Shown here one piece after another: positions 1 to 10,628 of a DNA stretch of 64,000 bases. The stretch comes from Magnaporthiopsis rhizophila (taxonomy: Eukaryota; Ascomycota; Sordariomycetes; Magnaporthales; Magnaporthaceae), in the NCBI GenBank assembly GCA_003049465.1, contig PYSS01000001.1:543646-607645 (forward strand), read 5' to 3'. The notes under the pieces were generated by a model that worked only from the letters and a program-made list of their open reading frames with translations, was not told where the DNA came from and did no database searches. Position 1 is the stretch's first letter, and every line of letters begins with the position of its first letter. The position numbers and the translations under genes were made by a program.

Positions 1-522
1 AGCAGGCACGATCGGATGTAGGCCGGGCACCTGCAGCTGCCACTAGCAGCCAACTGCGCCTGCCCGAAAGTAACGCACAATCGGTCACCATGCGCTGATT
101 CGTGGGAGCGTTGGTACCGATTGATGACAGCGCCCCAGTTTCTCCGCTTATTATTTCATGAACCGCCCCGGGCTGTGCAGCAAAATGTTTCCCTCCTGCT
201 TCCCGCCTGTCAGCAGAAAACCGTTAATGAGATCCACACTGTTCCAAGGAATCGACAACAGCAGTCAATCAAACCATCAATCAATCAATAACGGCAAACA
301 CATTCCATGCTGATGGTGTCCTCCTGAATCGGCCGGTCCGTCCCCGAGATGGGAACTCCAAACATGGTGCTTGCACTCGACAATAGGCCTTGAAAGGTCT
401 GGATGGAAGTTTCGCTACCACCGCCAGACGCCAGCTAGCATTCTGCAAGCCACCGCCTACGAGAGCTGCGCCGTCCGATTGATGCAGACGGCCCGCTGGC
501 TGAATGCCTAGCCTTGATGGCG

Positions 523-524
<2 letters not shown>

Positions 525-565
<41 letters not shown>
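525..565. repeat. Poly-T tract (41 T)
   Basis: An uninterrupted run of 41 T on the plus strand. It may be the A tail of an inserted retroelement lying on the minus strand or a slipped homopolymer. No element body or target duplication is evident beside it, so the origin is open. Confidence 0.9.
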
Positions 566-570
<5 letters not shown>

Positions 571-3155
571 CGGTTTTCCGCCCCCAAATTAGTTCCAAAC
601 ATCGACCAGGTAGCCCAGCCCTGCCCTATCCATGTGTCCAACCTTNGCCTCGCTGGCTTCCCAATCTGGATGCTTACAACCAATATTACTCCACCGCCAA
701 TGGACCGCCTCTTTGCCGCAAAACTAACGGAAACCCCTCTGTTTATGGCTGGCAGTCAGTGTGTCTTGTTTGAAAGAAATCACCGGGCCAGTGCATCTGA
801 ACTCAAAAAGCATCGCTCGGTGTCACCGCCCAATCCTGGATGCCACGGAGTCGACTGGAATGACGACCCCACGGCCGACATGGTTGTACCACCGGGCTGT
901 TTCCTTGGTTTCAGACACAGTCAGTCCCCCCGTCTCCAACTCCCAGACGTGACGTTCGGTAGAGGAAAAGGCGCCGAACCGGGGCCGAACCGTGCTCTCT
1001 CGGGATGGCCCCCTTTTCTCCGCGAGATGTCGTCAAATTATTTAAGGTTTGCGTGCCCTTGTCCAAAGGGGAGCGGGCCCCTTTGGGTGGATTCCTAAAA
1101 CAGGCGATGGACAAAAGGGCAATGTCAAAAGTTGGCACCCCCTTTTTCGTTTCCTTTTTGTGTGCAATCCATGCGTTAGCCGGTGCGACGAGGACCGAAG
1201 AAGCGAAAGCATGCACTTAGGCATGCAACTTCAAAGTCGCACCAGATCGTAATTAAGTCGAGCACACGGCCTGGGGGCACACAAGCACACATCTGCAGCC
1301 GCTGGAAGCTGCCGCGGAGGGCTGTATGGATGTTTGGTTTGTGTACCTGTGCCCTTCAGCCCGCTTACGTGTCGAGGGCGTTTTGCGCCTCGCGACGCAT
1401 GTCAATGCTTGCCACCATGCCTCGATTACAGACAAGCGTCCCCAAATCAAGAAAACAAAGTTAGGGCTTTTAGACCACGATCCCAGAAGTCCCTTGTCCA
1501 TCGGCGACGTGCCTTTGTTGGTTGCTACCCTAAGAAGCCGTCCATCCTACGCCAAACCTTTGAATCTTGCACCTGGGCTGTCTGGCCGGGGACCGGCTTG
1601 AACTGAACCCACGTCAAGCGGCATTGAACAGCTTCCCCTGCGCAGCGTACCTAGGGAGTATCCCTTGGAGTTCGATCGTTGTGGACGCCGTCACAGACGG
1701 CTTGCCTTGCCTGTTTCTCGCCACCTTGCTATGCATAGTCAAGGCATTTTCTTTTCTCACTCATTTTCGAAGACCTTGACGCCTCGTGGCCTCGGCCTCG
1801 GCCAACACCATGGCGCTGGGCCACCCCGTCCGTCTGGTCTGATAGATCTGGCGCGCCGCACTGCCCGGGCAGGCGACGGCTTCGGTCATGTGGCTTTTTG
1901 TCCGCGCCGTCCATAGCTTTGCCCTGTAAAAACCAGCGCAATGTGGCTGGCGTCCGGCTTTCGTCTTCGTCAAACTTCTTCCGTGGCGAGGATTACGGGC
2001 GAAGACGGTCAGAACTTCTCGGCGCTGCTTGTTAGTCCATGACATGTGAGTATGCTCCCCGCATAGGCTTTCGCGTGCCAGTCCCACCTGCAGATCACCT
2101 CAGACCCAAAAGGCCATCCATCCATCATTGGGGACAAAGTCAGGCTTGAATTTACGGTGCCCAGCCATTCTACTCTACGAGCTCATCGCCCGTCTCAGTG
2201 CAAGAGAATCAGACCGGTATCCCACTTGAGCAAAACCCCCCACCTGATGTCCCCTTTTCCAATCGACACCCCACGCCCCGAACCTGGGATCGAGTGTTCG
2301 GGTTTTTGAGGCACCGCAACTCTCAGAGCTGCAGCCCTCTGGAAGACGCGACCAGTCCAACCCTGAGGCAACAACGTCCTCCCCAATCGATCGTTAGACT
2401 CAGCATCGGCTCTCCCTCAAGACTAAGTCCCAAGGTCGAGGTGGCGTGATTCTGAGTCGGGTCCCCCACGGCCGAGTCCGTGACCTTTTCGGCAAGGCGT
2501 TAGGCGTTAGCTACATAGACGACGAGACGACGGGCAGGAAAAAAAAAAGCAGATAACTCACGCTGGCTCCGGAGCAAGGGTTGCTTCTGCCGAGTGACGT
2601 CCTGGTAGACGATCTTTACCAAGACCAGGACGGCTTTTCTAGGCATATTGCCCCTACTATCGCGCTTATCTCCTTCAGAAGGGACCCCGATTCGATGGGA
2701 CTGGCGGACGACACCGCAAAAGCGATGCCATCCACCCCGGGATGCTAAACTTGATTGCAAGCAAACCGGTGTATAACACTCGATCATCATGGCCAGTCGC
2801 CACGGCAGTAGAGCGCCCGTCCCGCCTCTCTTTTGGCGACATCACTGATACCGCCAGGACACCGTCCCGAGCCAGAGCCAAGGTATTGACCTGCCCGCGA
2901 GACCCAGAACTTGTAATAAGTATCCGAGTGGACGTGAAAGAGAGGCCAGCCGGCCGCGGTTGCTCACGGTTTGACCCGCGACCCCCCAACGACCGACCAC
3001 TGGCCACTTAGGGCCAGCCACTGGCTGACATTACCAGTGTAAAACTGCTGCCACCACCCACCAGCCGCTCCGCTGAGGGTTGAGGAACATCCAAGCCAGT
3101 CGTCAACACCAACAGGCGGATATCCCCTCTGGCTATAATGGGCCAGAGGCAGACC

Positions 3156-3182
3156 TGGGCCTTTTAACGTCCTGCCCAGGAC
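3156..3182. repeat. 27-base palindromic element, copy 1
   Basis: This 27-base segment matches 3872-3898 at 26 of 27 positions. Its right half is the perfect 14-base palindrome GTCCTGCCCAGGAC. In this copy CCTGGGC (from 3154) can also pair with GCCCAGG, giving a second hairpin option. Flanks of the two copies do not match beyond the element. It could be a relic of a small mobile element or a shared binding site. Confidence 0.75.
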
Positions 3183-3380
3183 AACGCCGGCAGATGGGCC
3201 GGGGCAACCTCATCTACAACCAGAGTTCCAAGCATGGTCAGCGACTATAGCCACATTCGAATTGCAAGGTTGCTAGTCGTACCTGTCATGCCGCCTCTGT
3301 TGTGTGTCCGGCTTTATCCCGGCCTAGCGTCGAGGAAGTAAACCGGATCGGCCTGTGATTCGCTAGGCAACCTCCCTGTG

Positions 3381-3419
3381 TTGCTGCTGTTGGTTGCTGC
3401 TGTTGGTTGCTGCTGTTGG
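3381..3419. repeat. 13-bp minisatellite, 3 copies
   Basis: Three perfect tandem copies of TTGCTGCTGTTGG, followed by a decaying TTGCTGCTTTTG and GTTGTT-rich tail. The 13-base period is not a multiple of three, so it does not behave as a coding repeat, which argues against the open frames across it. Confidence 0.85.
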
Positions 3420-3871
3420 TTGCTGCTTTTGTTGTTGTTCGTTGTCGTTGTAGTCGTTGACGAATACCGAGTCGCGAGTAACAAGCGGCCGAGGACCACG
3501 AGAACGCCTGGGTCATCCATTTCCCTCTGTCGCATGAGGTCGTAAAGTCGTAGAAAGATGCGTTCCTCTCTATGGTCTGAAGAGCTTCATCAAAGATGCA
3601 ACCAGATCAGACGCCGACATTTCCCTTCCCTGATTCGGATCGTGTTGGTTAGCACGACTTGCTGGGCGGGCGGTTGGGGAAATGGAGAACGTGCCTACTT
3701 GCTGAAGTGAAGCCGCCTTAGGCATGGGCACACACTTTTTTTTTTCCCTCCTGCGTATATGCAGCCATACGTTTTCCGTGAAAAGAATCGTAAGAAATCT
3801 ATGCATTATGCCTTCCGCATTCCGCATCCAGTTGTTGCCGGTACATGATCCGTGTAATCGCGCAACTCCAT

Positions 3872-3898
3872 TGGGCCTTTTACCGTCCTGCCCAGGAC
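3872..3898. repeat. 27-base palindromic element, copy 2
   Basis: Second copy in the same orientation as the one at 3156-3182, about 716 bases downstream, differing at one base in the T/A-rich left half. The palindrome GTCCTGCCCAGGAC is intact. No gene is seen next to either copy. Confidence 0.75.
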
Positions 3899-5326
3899 GA
3901 TGTGCGGGGTTGGCGGCGGTGGTGAAGCTGGGGTCAGAAGGATGGGATAGTGACGGTCGCGTTGGCTTGCAATTGTTGTTGGGGCTGCGGGATGGGATTG
4001 ACGTCGTAGACGGCGCGATGAGGCTAAACAAGCTCCTGACCGACCTCAGCCGGGGGAGCCGCAGAGCCGGGCGCTGGCGGCGGGTAGCGGCCGGCGGCTC
4101 GTGTCTCGTCCTCGCATGGCGATTAGAACGGGACAGCCAGGATCGCCGAGAGTCTTGTAGGAACGCGCACAAGGTACGCTGGGCGCGGTAGGCGAAGTGT
4201 TGAATTCCAAATGCAGGCGGCGATTCAACATTTTCCTGACGCTGGAGCCCGCGAGGCGAAATTCATTGTGTTTGCTCAGGAGGGCAACAAAAGGCAGGAC
4301 TGTGGGGACGCCGCCCCATGCGACGCACGGGTTACTTGGATGCGCATGTTCCTGGAGACTCTGGCGGAGGCCGGGTTGCACGTCTGCAAACCTTGGGTAA
4401 CGACGGGAGGGAGGATGGAAGTAAGGCGGGTGTTCGTGCGTGTTGACTTGGTAGGAGATTGAGAATTGAAGCGAGGCGCCACATGAAAGTCAGCTTCGGG
4501 ATTTTGGGGAAGGTGCGGTGACAGCTTGGCTGTCGCAACCCCCGCCCTTGGAGGAGAGCTAAGGCTCGGTGGGACCCCGGTCGGGAAGGTTCCGAGACCA
4601 GTTGGCCAAGGTGGAAGCCAGGACGCACAGGCAGCCGCCGTTATGTAAGCAGCCCTGGAATTGCATTGCACCTTACCATTCAACAGGCAGCAGCAACCTC
4701 AAGCACCGACGCTCCCGATTTGACCAGACGCTCCCAGCCAGGGTAGTTGCCGTGCTTCCATATGAATATGAGAGTATGAAATCGTGGATTCACTGGTCCG
4801 TCTCGTCCCTGGAGTCTAGTTAATCCTTCGTGGCATATCAAAGGATAAATCGACAGCAAAACATGCAATGAGGGGTTTGAAGTTCGACATGTAAAAACAG
4901 CGTATATAGGGAAAAAGGTGAATGTGGCTGAAAGGAGAGTATGCCAACGCTGGCTCGGAAACCTGACCGCATATTCGCTTTGCCTGCGAGATAAAGCGCT
5001 CCTCTACATTCACGAGTCCGTGTCCCGCGATTGCTCATCAAGAGTGAGGGTGCTGAGTTCGGATAAAGATGACATCCACTAGAAAAAAAAAAAGAAGGGA
5101 TATAACTTGAGTGACAGAGGCGATAAACAAGAGAGAACCAGATTCTTGCGTGAGACGGAAAAAAAAAAAAAAAAATCAAAACATCTTTGTGGATATGAAC
5201 TTCGTGAGTGATCGCTAGTCTAAACAAAGGAAAACGGAAACTTGAAAGGAAAAGACGGACGAAAAAAGTGGTAAGTGGGAAAGAGTATGAATCTGCGGGC
5301 AGACAGCAAACAACAAAGCCCGCCCG

Positions 5327-6892
5327 CTAATGGTGGTCACCTTCCCACGGCCGCTTCGACCCAGCAGCCGTGGGTCGCACACTGGGGCCAGCGCCAGCGC
5401 CGCTGCTGCTGCTCATCGAGGGGCTGTACGGCACCGCAGAGCCCTGGCGGGACTGGATGGACCTCATGCTCGCGGCCACCTCCTCGAGGCGGTCCAGGTA
5501 CGCGGCGGGCGCGCCCTTGGTGCGCACCATCTTCTTGATGTCCTCGAGCCGGTCGGCGTGCTGCGTCTGGTCCAGGACGTGGCGGAGCTGGTCGGCCACA
5601 AAGAGGCCGCCGTCGCGTCCGCCCGCCTCGACGAGGCGGCGGTACAGGTTGCGGTCCCGGGCGGAGGCGCCGCCCGGGTACAGGTCGCCGTCGTATTCGA
5701 GCACCACCGTCTCCAGGATGTGGACGAGCGCCTGCGCCGCGTCCGCCCTCTCGGCTCGGCTCGGCCCCGGCGCCCGCCGCAGTTCGCACCCGATCTGGTT
5801 GACGGCCCGGAGGATGTGCCGCGCCGCCCAGGCGACGTCGCACCTGCCCTCGCGGTCCGCGCCGATGCTGGCCAGGTCCGAGGCCAGGGACGGGTCTGTG
5901 AGGGACTCCGAGTGGCGCTTCAGCTCGGCCAGGACGGCGTCGACCCTGTCCTGCAGTCTCGAATACAAATTGCGCACCTTGTCCCTCGGGGAGAGCATGT
6001 TCAGAAATACTGAGAACACCTCGTTGTTCTGTACAAGAAGCTCGCGTACCGTCTTCTCAAGCCTGCTCTTCTTGTGTGGGCGCGTCTTCTCCGCCCGTCT
6101 TCTTCGCTTGCTGGGGCTCTGGTAACGGTGACGGTCGAGGTCAGACTCGCCCTCTTCTGACTCAGAGGAGGAGCCCTCCAGGGCCAGCAGGATCTCGTCG
6201 GCCTCCATCTCCCTGAACCAGTCCCGGTTCCCGTACTCATATGAGCCACCGACTCCGCAGTGTAGACCCTTGGTGAGAAGGTCGAGGCGGAATTCGGCTA
6301 TGGTGCTGAATGGATCCTCCATGCCAGGGATCCGCCCAGCCCTGTCGACGACCAAGGGACGGCTGTCGTCGCGGCTGTCCAGGGCAAGACCCGAGATGGC
6401 GTCGTAAAGCCACATCAGGTGCTGGCAGGGCTTGCGATTCCTACAGCTGCAGTGAGGCTCCGACCACCTGCTCGTGGGTGTCCCGATGCGGATGGAGAGA
6501 GGGGTAATTTCGCGCAGCTGAAAAGCGTAGAATTCGCCCCCATCCTCCTCGCCAAGACCGCAGAACTGGAGGTTGATGGGCGGGGACTCGTGATTGCTGA
6601 GCTTCCGGAAGAGCTCCTTGATGCGGCCCTGGACGTCCCGGTCCTGGTCTCCGGGATCGACCCGGGACTGTCCTTGCTGGCTGTCCCCGGCACCTTGGCC
6701 CGAGTCGCCACCAGTGGGCAGTTGACTGATGTCGTATATCATGCCGGTGAAGGGCGACCGCACGATGTTGTCGGTGTCTAGGTCATCGAGCTCGCTCTCG
6801 CTATCACTGGCGTCGTCATGGTATTCAGTTGTAGGTGCCACAGCGGTGTCGTCGATGAGCCGATGCGCTTGGGACCGAGTGGTTGGCGGCAT
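5327..6892 (-). CDS. SWIM-type zinc finger protein, unknown function
   Basis: A single-exon frame of 521 residues. The clearest motif is a SWIM zinc finger of the form CxCx5CxH (Cys148, Cys150, Cys156, His158; CSCRNRKPCQH). SWIM fingers are usually DNA- or protein-binding modules. An acidic serine-rich tract at roughly 235-250 is followed by a basic cluster (PSKRRRRAEKTRPHKKSR) that looks like a nuclear localisation signal. The C-terminal half is probably helical, and the last 40 residues are Ser/Gly/Ala-rich. I chose the ATG at 6892 (MPPTTRSQ...) because it is the first clear start before the conserved-looking part. The frame stays open upstream to about 7504, but that part looks like untranslated leader. 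Nuclear location is inference and the cellular role is unknown. Confidence 0.75.
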   Translation of the reverse strand: MPPTTRSQAHRLIDDTAVAPTTEYHDDASDSESELDDLDTDNIVRSPFTGMIYDISQLPTGGDSGQGAGDSQQGQSRVDPGDQDRDVQGRIKELFRKLSNHESPPINLQFCGLGEEDGGEFYAFQLREITPLSIRIGTPTSRWSEPHCSCRNRKPCQHLMWLYDAISGLALDSRDDSRPLVVDRAGRIPGMEDPFSTIAEFRLDLLTKGLHCGVGGSYEYGNRDWFREMEADEILLALEGSSSESEEGESDLDRHRYQSPSKRRRRAEKTRPHKKSRLEKTVRELLVQNNEVFSVFLNMLSPRDKVRNLYSRLQDRVDAVLAELKRHSESLTDPSLASDLASIGADREGRCDVAWAARHILRAVNQIGCELRRAPGPSRAERADAAQALVHILETVVLEYDGDLYPGGASARDRNLYRRLVEAGGRDGGLFVADQLRHVLDQTQHADRLEDIKKMVRTKGAPAAYLDRLEEVAASMRSIQSRQGSAVPYSPSMSSSSGAGAGPSVRPTAAGSKRPWEGDHH

Positions 6893-9800
6893 GATTGCAA
6901 GGGGAAAGGGTATTTGATTCAAACTGGTAGTTGGAGTAAGATGCATGGAAGAGGTCAGTAGGCTTGATGTAGGTTTGATGATGGGCGGGGTCGATGGTGA
7001 GATGGGGGCCAAAAAGCCTTGTCGCAGGATGCCCACGGCCTTTATACTCGAGGTCTGAAAAACCATAGAATCGGCCACGACTACGATGAATACAACATCC
7101 CAGATAGTAGCAACCTTCCAAATTGAAGCCTTGTGGGTCCGAATATGTGTACAGGTCAGGTGAAATAGGTAGGATCGTGGTCCCGGGTACGCATACCTCT
7201 CCTTCTGGAACGCAGTGGCAGTGCTGGTACTAGGAATGGCCGTGGGTTCTTTCTCGAGGACGTCAGGGGGTCTGCGATATGGCCGCCGCGAGGCTGTGGT
7301 GGAGGAAGGGGTGCAGTCGGCGTGACAAGCCGGCACCAGCCACTGACACCACCCCCACAGGTATGTCGTCTCGGCAAGTAAAGCTGGGCTGATGGGGTCA
7401 AACGATGCAGCCGAAGCTGGTAGTGCAGCGATTTGTGGTAGCCTGGAGGGGTATGTATTGGTGGGCAGGGGATCGTTCTCTACTAAGGCGGGAAGATGGT
7501 CCAAAAGGCTGGGCCGAGGACATGAGGCATCCTCGTAGGCGGAGGGGTGCCGAGGGGACGCAAGGTGTGGCCAGGGGGTGAGATTAGCCAGCGTGGTAGA
7601 GTGGCTGTTGGATACCTAGCAGGGTAACATCTTTGCGTGGGACGGTGGGGAGGCCTGGGAGACATGTTGGTACATATCACGGGTAGGTACCTTTAAGGTA
7701 AGGATGCCTTGGGCCGGGGCCTGCTTAGGTACCGTCTACATGGGTGGGTGCCTATGAGGCCGTCAACATGTGTGATGTAGTGTATGCGGCACTGCGGGTA
7801 CAGACAGGGCTACCTACTGCACCGGCTCGGATCCCAGCCGCTCGGGTCCTCCTTGGGCATCACAACATTGGACGACACGTACAATCTCCACGGGTTGGGT
7901 GGTTTTTCTTATGAAGGAAAAGACCGGCAATAGAAAAGCGTAAAGAAGCCAATGGAGCAGGACTTGCTGAGATCTGGTGCCATCGCCCAGACTCAATGGC
8001 CCGCCTGGCCTTCATTTTTCCATTTCTGATGTTGTGGCGGTCAGGCAAGCGTGTCCCAGCTAAGTTGCCGCCACGCTTTGGTGCTGGGATCCAAGCCGGA
8101 GAGGTCTTGAAAACGGCCGCAGATCATTGAGGCAAGGAGGACGAAAAGGCTTAAGGGCGAAGGATCCATCGACTAATTGAGCGTCAATCATGGACCCCGC
8201 GCGGTTGTTGGCGGCACAGCCGCCGTGCTGTTCAACATCGCTTTCAGCGGAACACGAGCCCCACATCCCAGAAGATTGAGGAGTTTTGTACGGGCTACAA
8301 CAACCTACTGTCCGGTACCGGGGATTGACTTCTCGTGCATTCATATCCCTCAGCTGATCCAAGGTGCTCGGTTCAACTGCTGCCTTGATGCAAAACCTGG
8401 TGCGCCTGCATAGCGAGGTAGCCACCTCCCCGACTGCGCCTCTCCCGCCGTCGGTTCATTATATAAAAGCGAGGCCCATGACGCTCTGTCCTCGACGCCT
8501 GGCCGCTTTTCTGGCCGCCGCCCCTGCGACCGCGAATGCGGCCCGCCCACTTATTTTGCCTGTCCGTCGACCCGGTGGCTTACTGGCCCTCGACCCGATC
8601 TCTGTTCCATGTCCGGACATCGATCCAACGGCCGCGTCTTCTCATCCTCCTTCCGTCTCCTCCGCCTCCTCCGCCCCGTCTCGCGGGGAACCCGTGCAAG
8701 CGAGGAGGCCGCCGATCTGCGACACTAGATCTTGTCCCTGGCTCAGTCGACACGTATCCCTGATTACTTCTACACCTCTCTGCAGCGCGCCATCGTCGAC
8801 ATCCCTTTTCCTTGCTTCACCATCGTCGGGTGGCCGCACAGATCCTCTAGGCTGCAGCCTTTGCTCCCACACCACCCGAGCCCAAAGGCAGAAGGCGAGG
8901 CGTTTTCTCTCCAACCCCTCCAAGCTCCTTGACACGTGACACCCGGCTTCCTGTGCTTGCACCCACCCGAGTCCCACGGGGAATAGGGCTTGGAAATCAG
9001 GGAGCAGTACCCGGATGCTCGACTGCCCTACCCCGGAGGCCAAAGGCAGACGTGATTTTGCTTCCACTTGCCGCCCTCCCGCGAGACCAGTCTGGCTGGC
9101 CGGATGGTCTGGGAGCCACCAACATGGATCACAAGCAGCGCAGCGCTTACAATATGGGCACACATCCAGATTACGGTTTTCGTTTTCGAGGTGGGGTTTT
9201 CAGAGGTGGCCAACACGCGTCCGTCATATTGTACAGCGATCATTTTTTCTTATTGACGAAATCAGCAGAATTATGGCCAAGATGGGCGACGATATGGAAG
9301 CAAAAACACAGTGACACTAAAAAATATAGGCAAAAAAAAAAGAGAGAAAAAAAAAACGAAGAAAGAAAAAAGTTCCTAGAAACAATCTCCAACGCGTGGC
9401 CAAGCAATCGGGCAGCACAATTCCCTCCTATGCTGCCGGCCCGGCAATTTGGGTGTGCCGGATCCGTGGGCTGAGGCTGTGCCTGGAAGCGGGCGGTCAG
9501 GCATCAGAGTTTTCGGCCATGTGAGGGCCATGTGTCGTGGCGCTGCACCTGCCTGGAACCTTTCAATCGTTCATTGCCGGAAAACTTTTTGGAAACACAA
9601 GAACAGTGCATGTCGCAACATGAATACCACTTGACTTCCCTGCCATATCTCCGAAGTGCCTTGTGCCCTCTCCAAGATGTAGGGAGGTACATCTGATCAG
9701 GCATCAATGTCTTTGCAGTAAATTTGTGACGTTATCACTTACTTTGCGTGCCATGCAACGCGTCAACGAGGCCTCCCAGTGCCTGGCTAGTCTAGTTTGT

Positions 9801-10628
9801 TTTCAATGCATGTTATGTATTCAGACAAGAAAAGATAAGAAACGAGAATATGGTAGAGGGGCGTGTCTGACCACCCAAAACCACCACCCTCGGGAGCGAG
9901 CTGTTGTTGCCTGTTCGGGCTCAACAGATGATGGCGACCAAGAGAAGAAGCTAGGCTCCCTGCTGTCCAAACCATAGAGAGGAAACTAAGACCAAAATGA
10001 TGATGACAATCCCAACAACCCCAACCGGCCACCAACCGTTGGATAAACTTAAGTAAGACTCCGATGCCCAAAACGCCCCAAAAAAAAAGAGAGAGACAGC
10101 TTCCCAAGAAAAGACCAGGAAGTGAGAGGAAATTAGAAACAGACAGAGAAACAGGTCATGCTTAGACAATGCTGCAGAAGCTCCTCGGAGACCCATGCTC
10201 GGTGCAATCCAATGCCGCAGTAACACAACACCCGACAACCGGCCCTTGCCTGGGACGCGGATATAACATAACGGAGAAAAAAAGTGGTAAAAAACATAAA
10301 CCAGACAGAGTTCATTCCCTGGTTTCCCAGATGAGTAACTGAGAGATTAAGGGAGTGAAGACAGAAAGAGAAAAGAGTGAGAAAACGCCAACAGCATGCA
10401 GTCAAGACAACATGATAAGAGGCTTGTTGTTTGTGTTCGGTGGGGGAGTGCTCCAAGATTGGAGCAAAAATCAGTGCATGAGGAGAAGGAGGGTAAGGTC
10501 GTAACTTTGTCATTCGCCGTCATATCGTCCGTGAATATCAAGAACAAGAAGAAGGGGAAAGAAGGCAAAACAAGGCAGGCTATGCATAGACGCTCGCTTG
10601 CTCAAAACGGTCACGATGCCAAGCCCCT
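6893..10628. other. Intergenic region between SWIM gene and cdc14
   Basis: This is about 3.7 kb. The left end should contain the promoter and leader of the minus-strand SWIM gene, whose frame stays open up to about 7504 without a convincing start. The right end is the 3' flank of cdc14. Several copies or partial copies of a GGTAGGTAC / TACCTAC motif lie at 7680-7815. A TATA-like TATATAAAAG occurs near 8459. A 153-codon frame starting at 8478 has a signal-peptide-like beginning but no other support. No domain-bearing gene was recognised. Confidence 0.55.

Larger units (their letters stand above)
1..5326. other. Gene-less left flank with simple repeats
   Basis: I find no recognisable protein in these 5.3 kb on either strand. 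The open frames are short, biased in composition and lack domain-like stretches. The stretch holds a 41-base T run (525-565), one ambiguous base (646), a 13-bp minisatellite (3381-3419), two near-identical 27-base palindromic elements (3156-3182 and 3872-3898) and a shorter A run near 5160. Part of the right end is probably the 3' flank of the minus-strand SWIM gene that ends at 5327. A divergent or lineage-specific gene with small exons could be missed. Confidence 0.6.

Noticed and set aside
3570..4172. 200-codon minus-strand frame
   Set aside because: It is Arg/Pro/Ser-rich and overlaps an equally long plus-strand frame, with no domain, plus one repeat copy inside.
5330..6125. Two long plus-strand frames opposite the SWIM gene
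   Set aside because: Both read Arg/Ala/Gly/Leu-rich shadow sequence, and the minus-strand frame carries the SWIM motif.
8478..8939. 153-codon frame starting MTLCPRRLAAFLAAAPATANA, suggesting a small secreted protein
   Set aside because: The signal-like start is only Ala/Leu-rich, the rest is Pro/Ser-rich low complexity, it overlaps minus-strand frames, and the TATA-like box is too close to the ATG.
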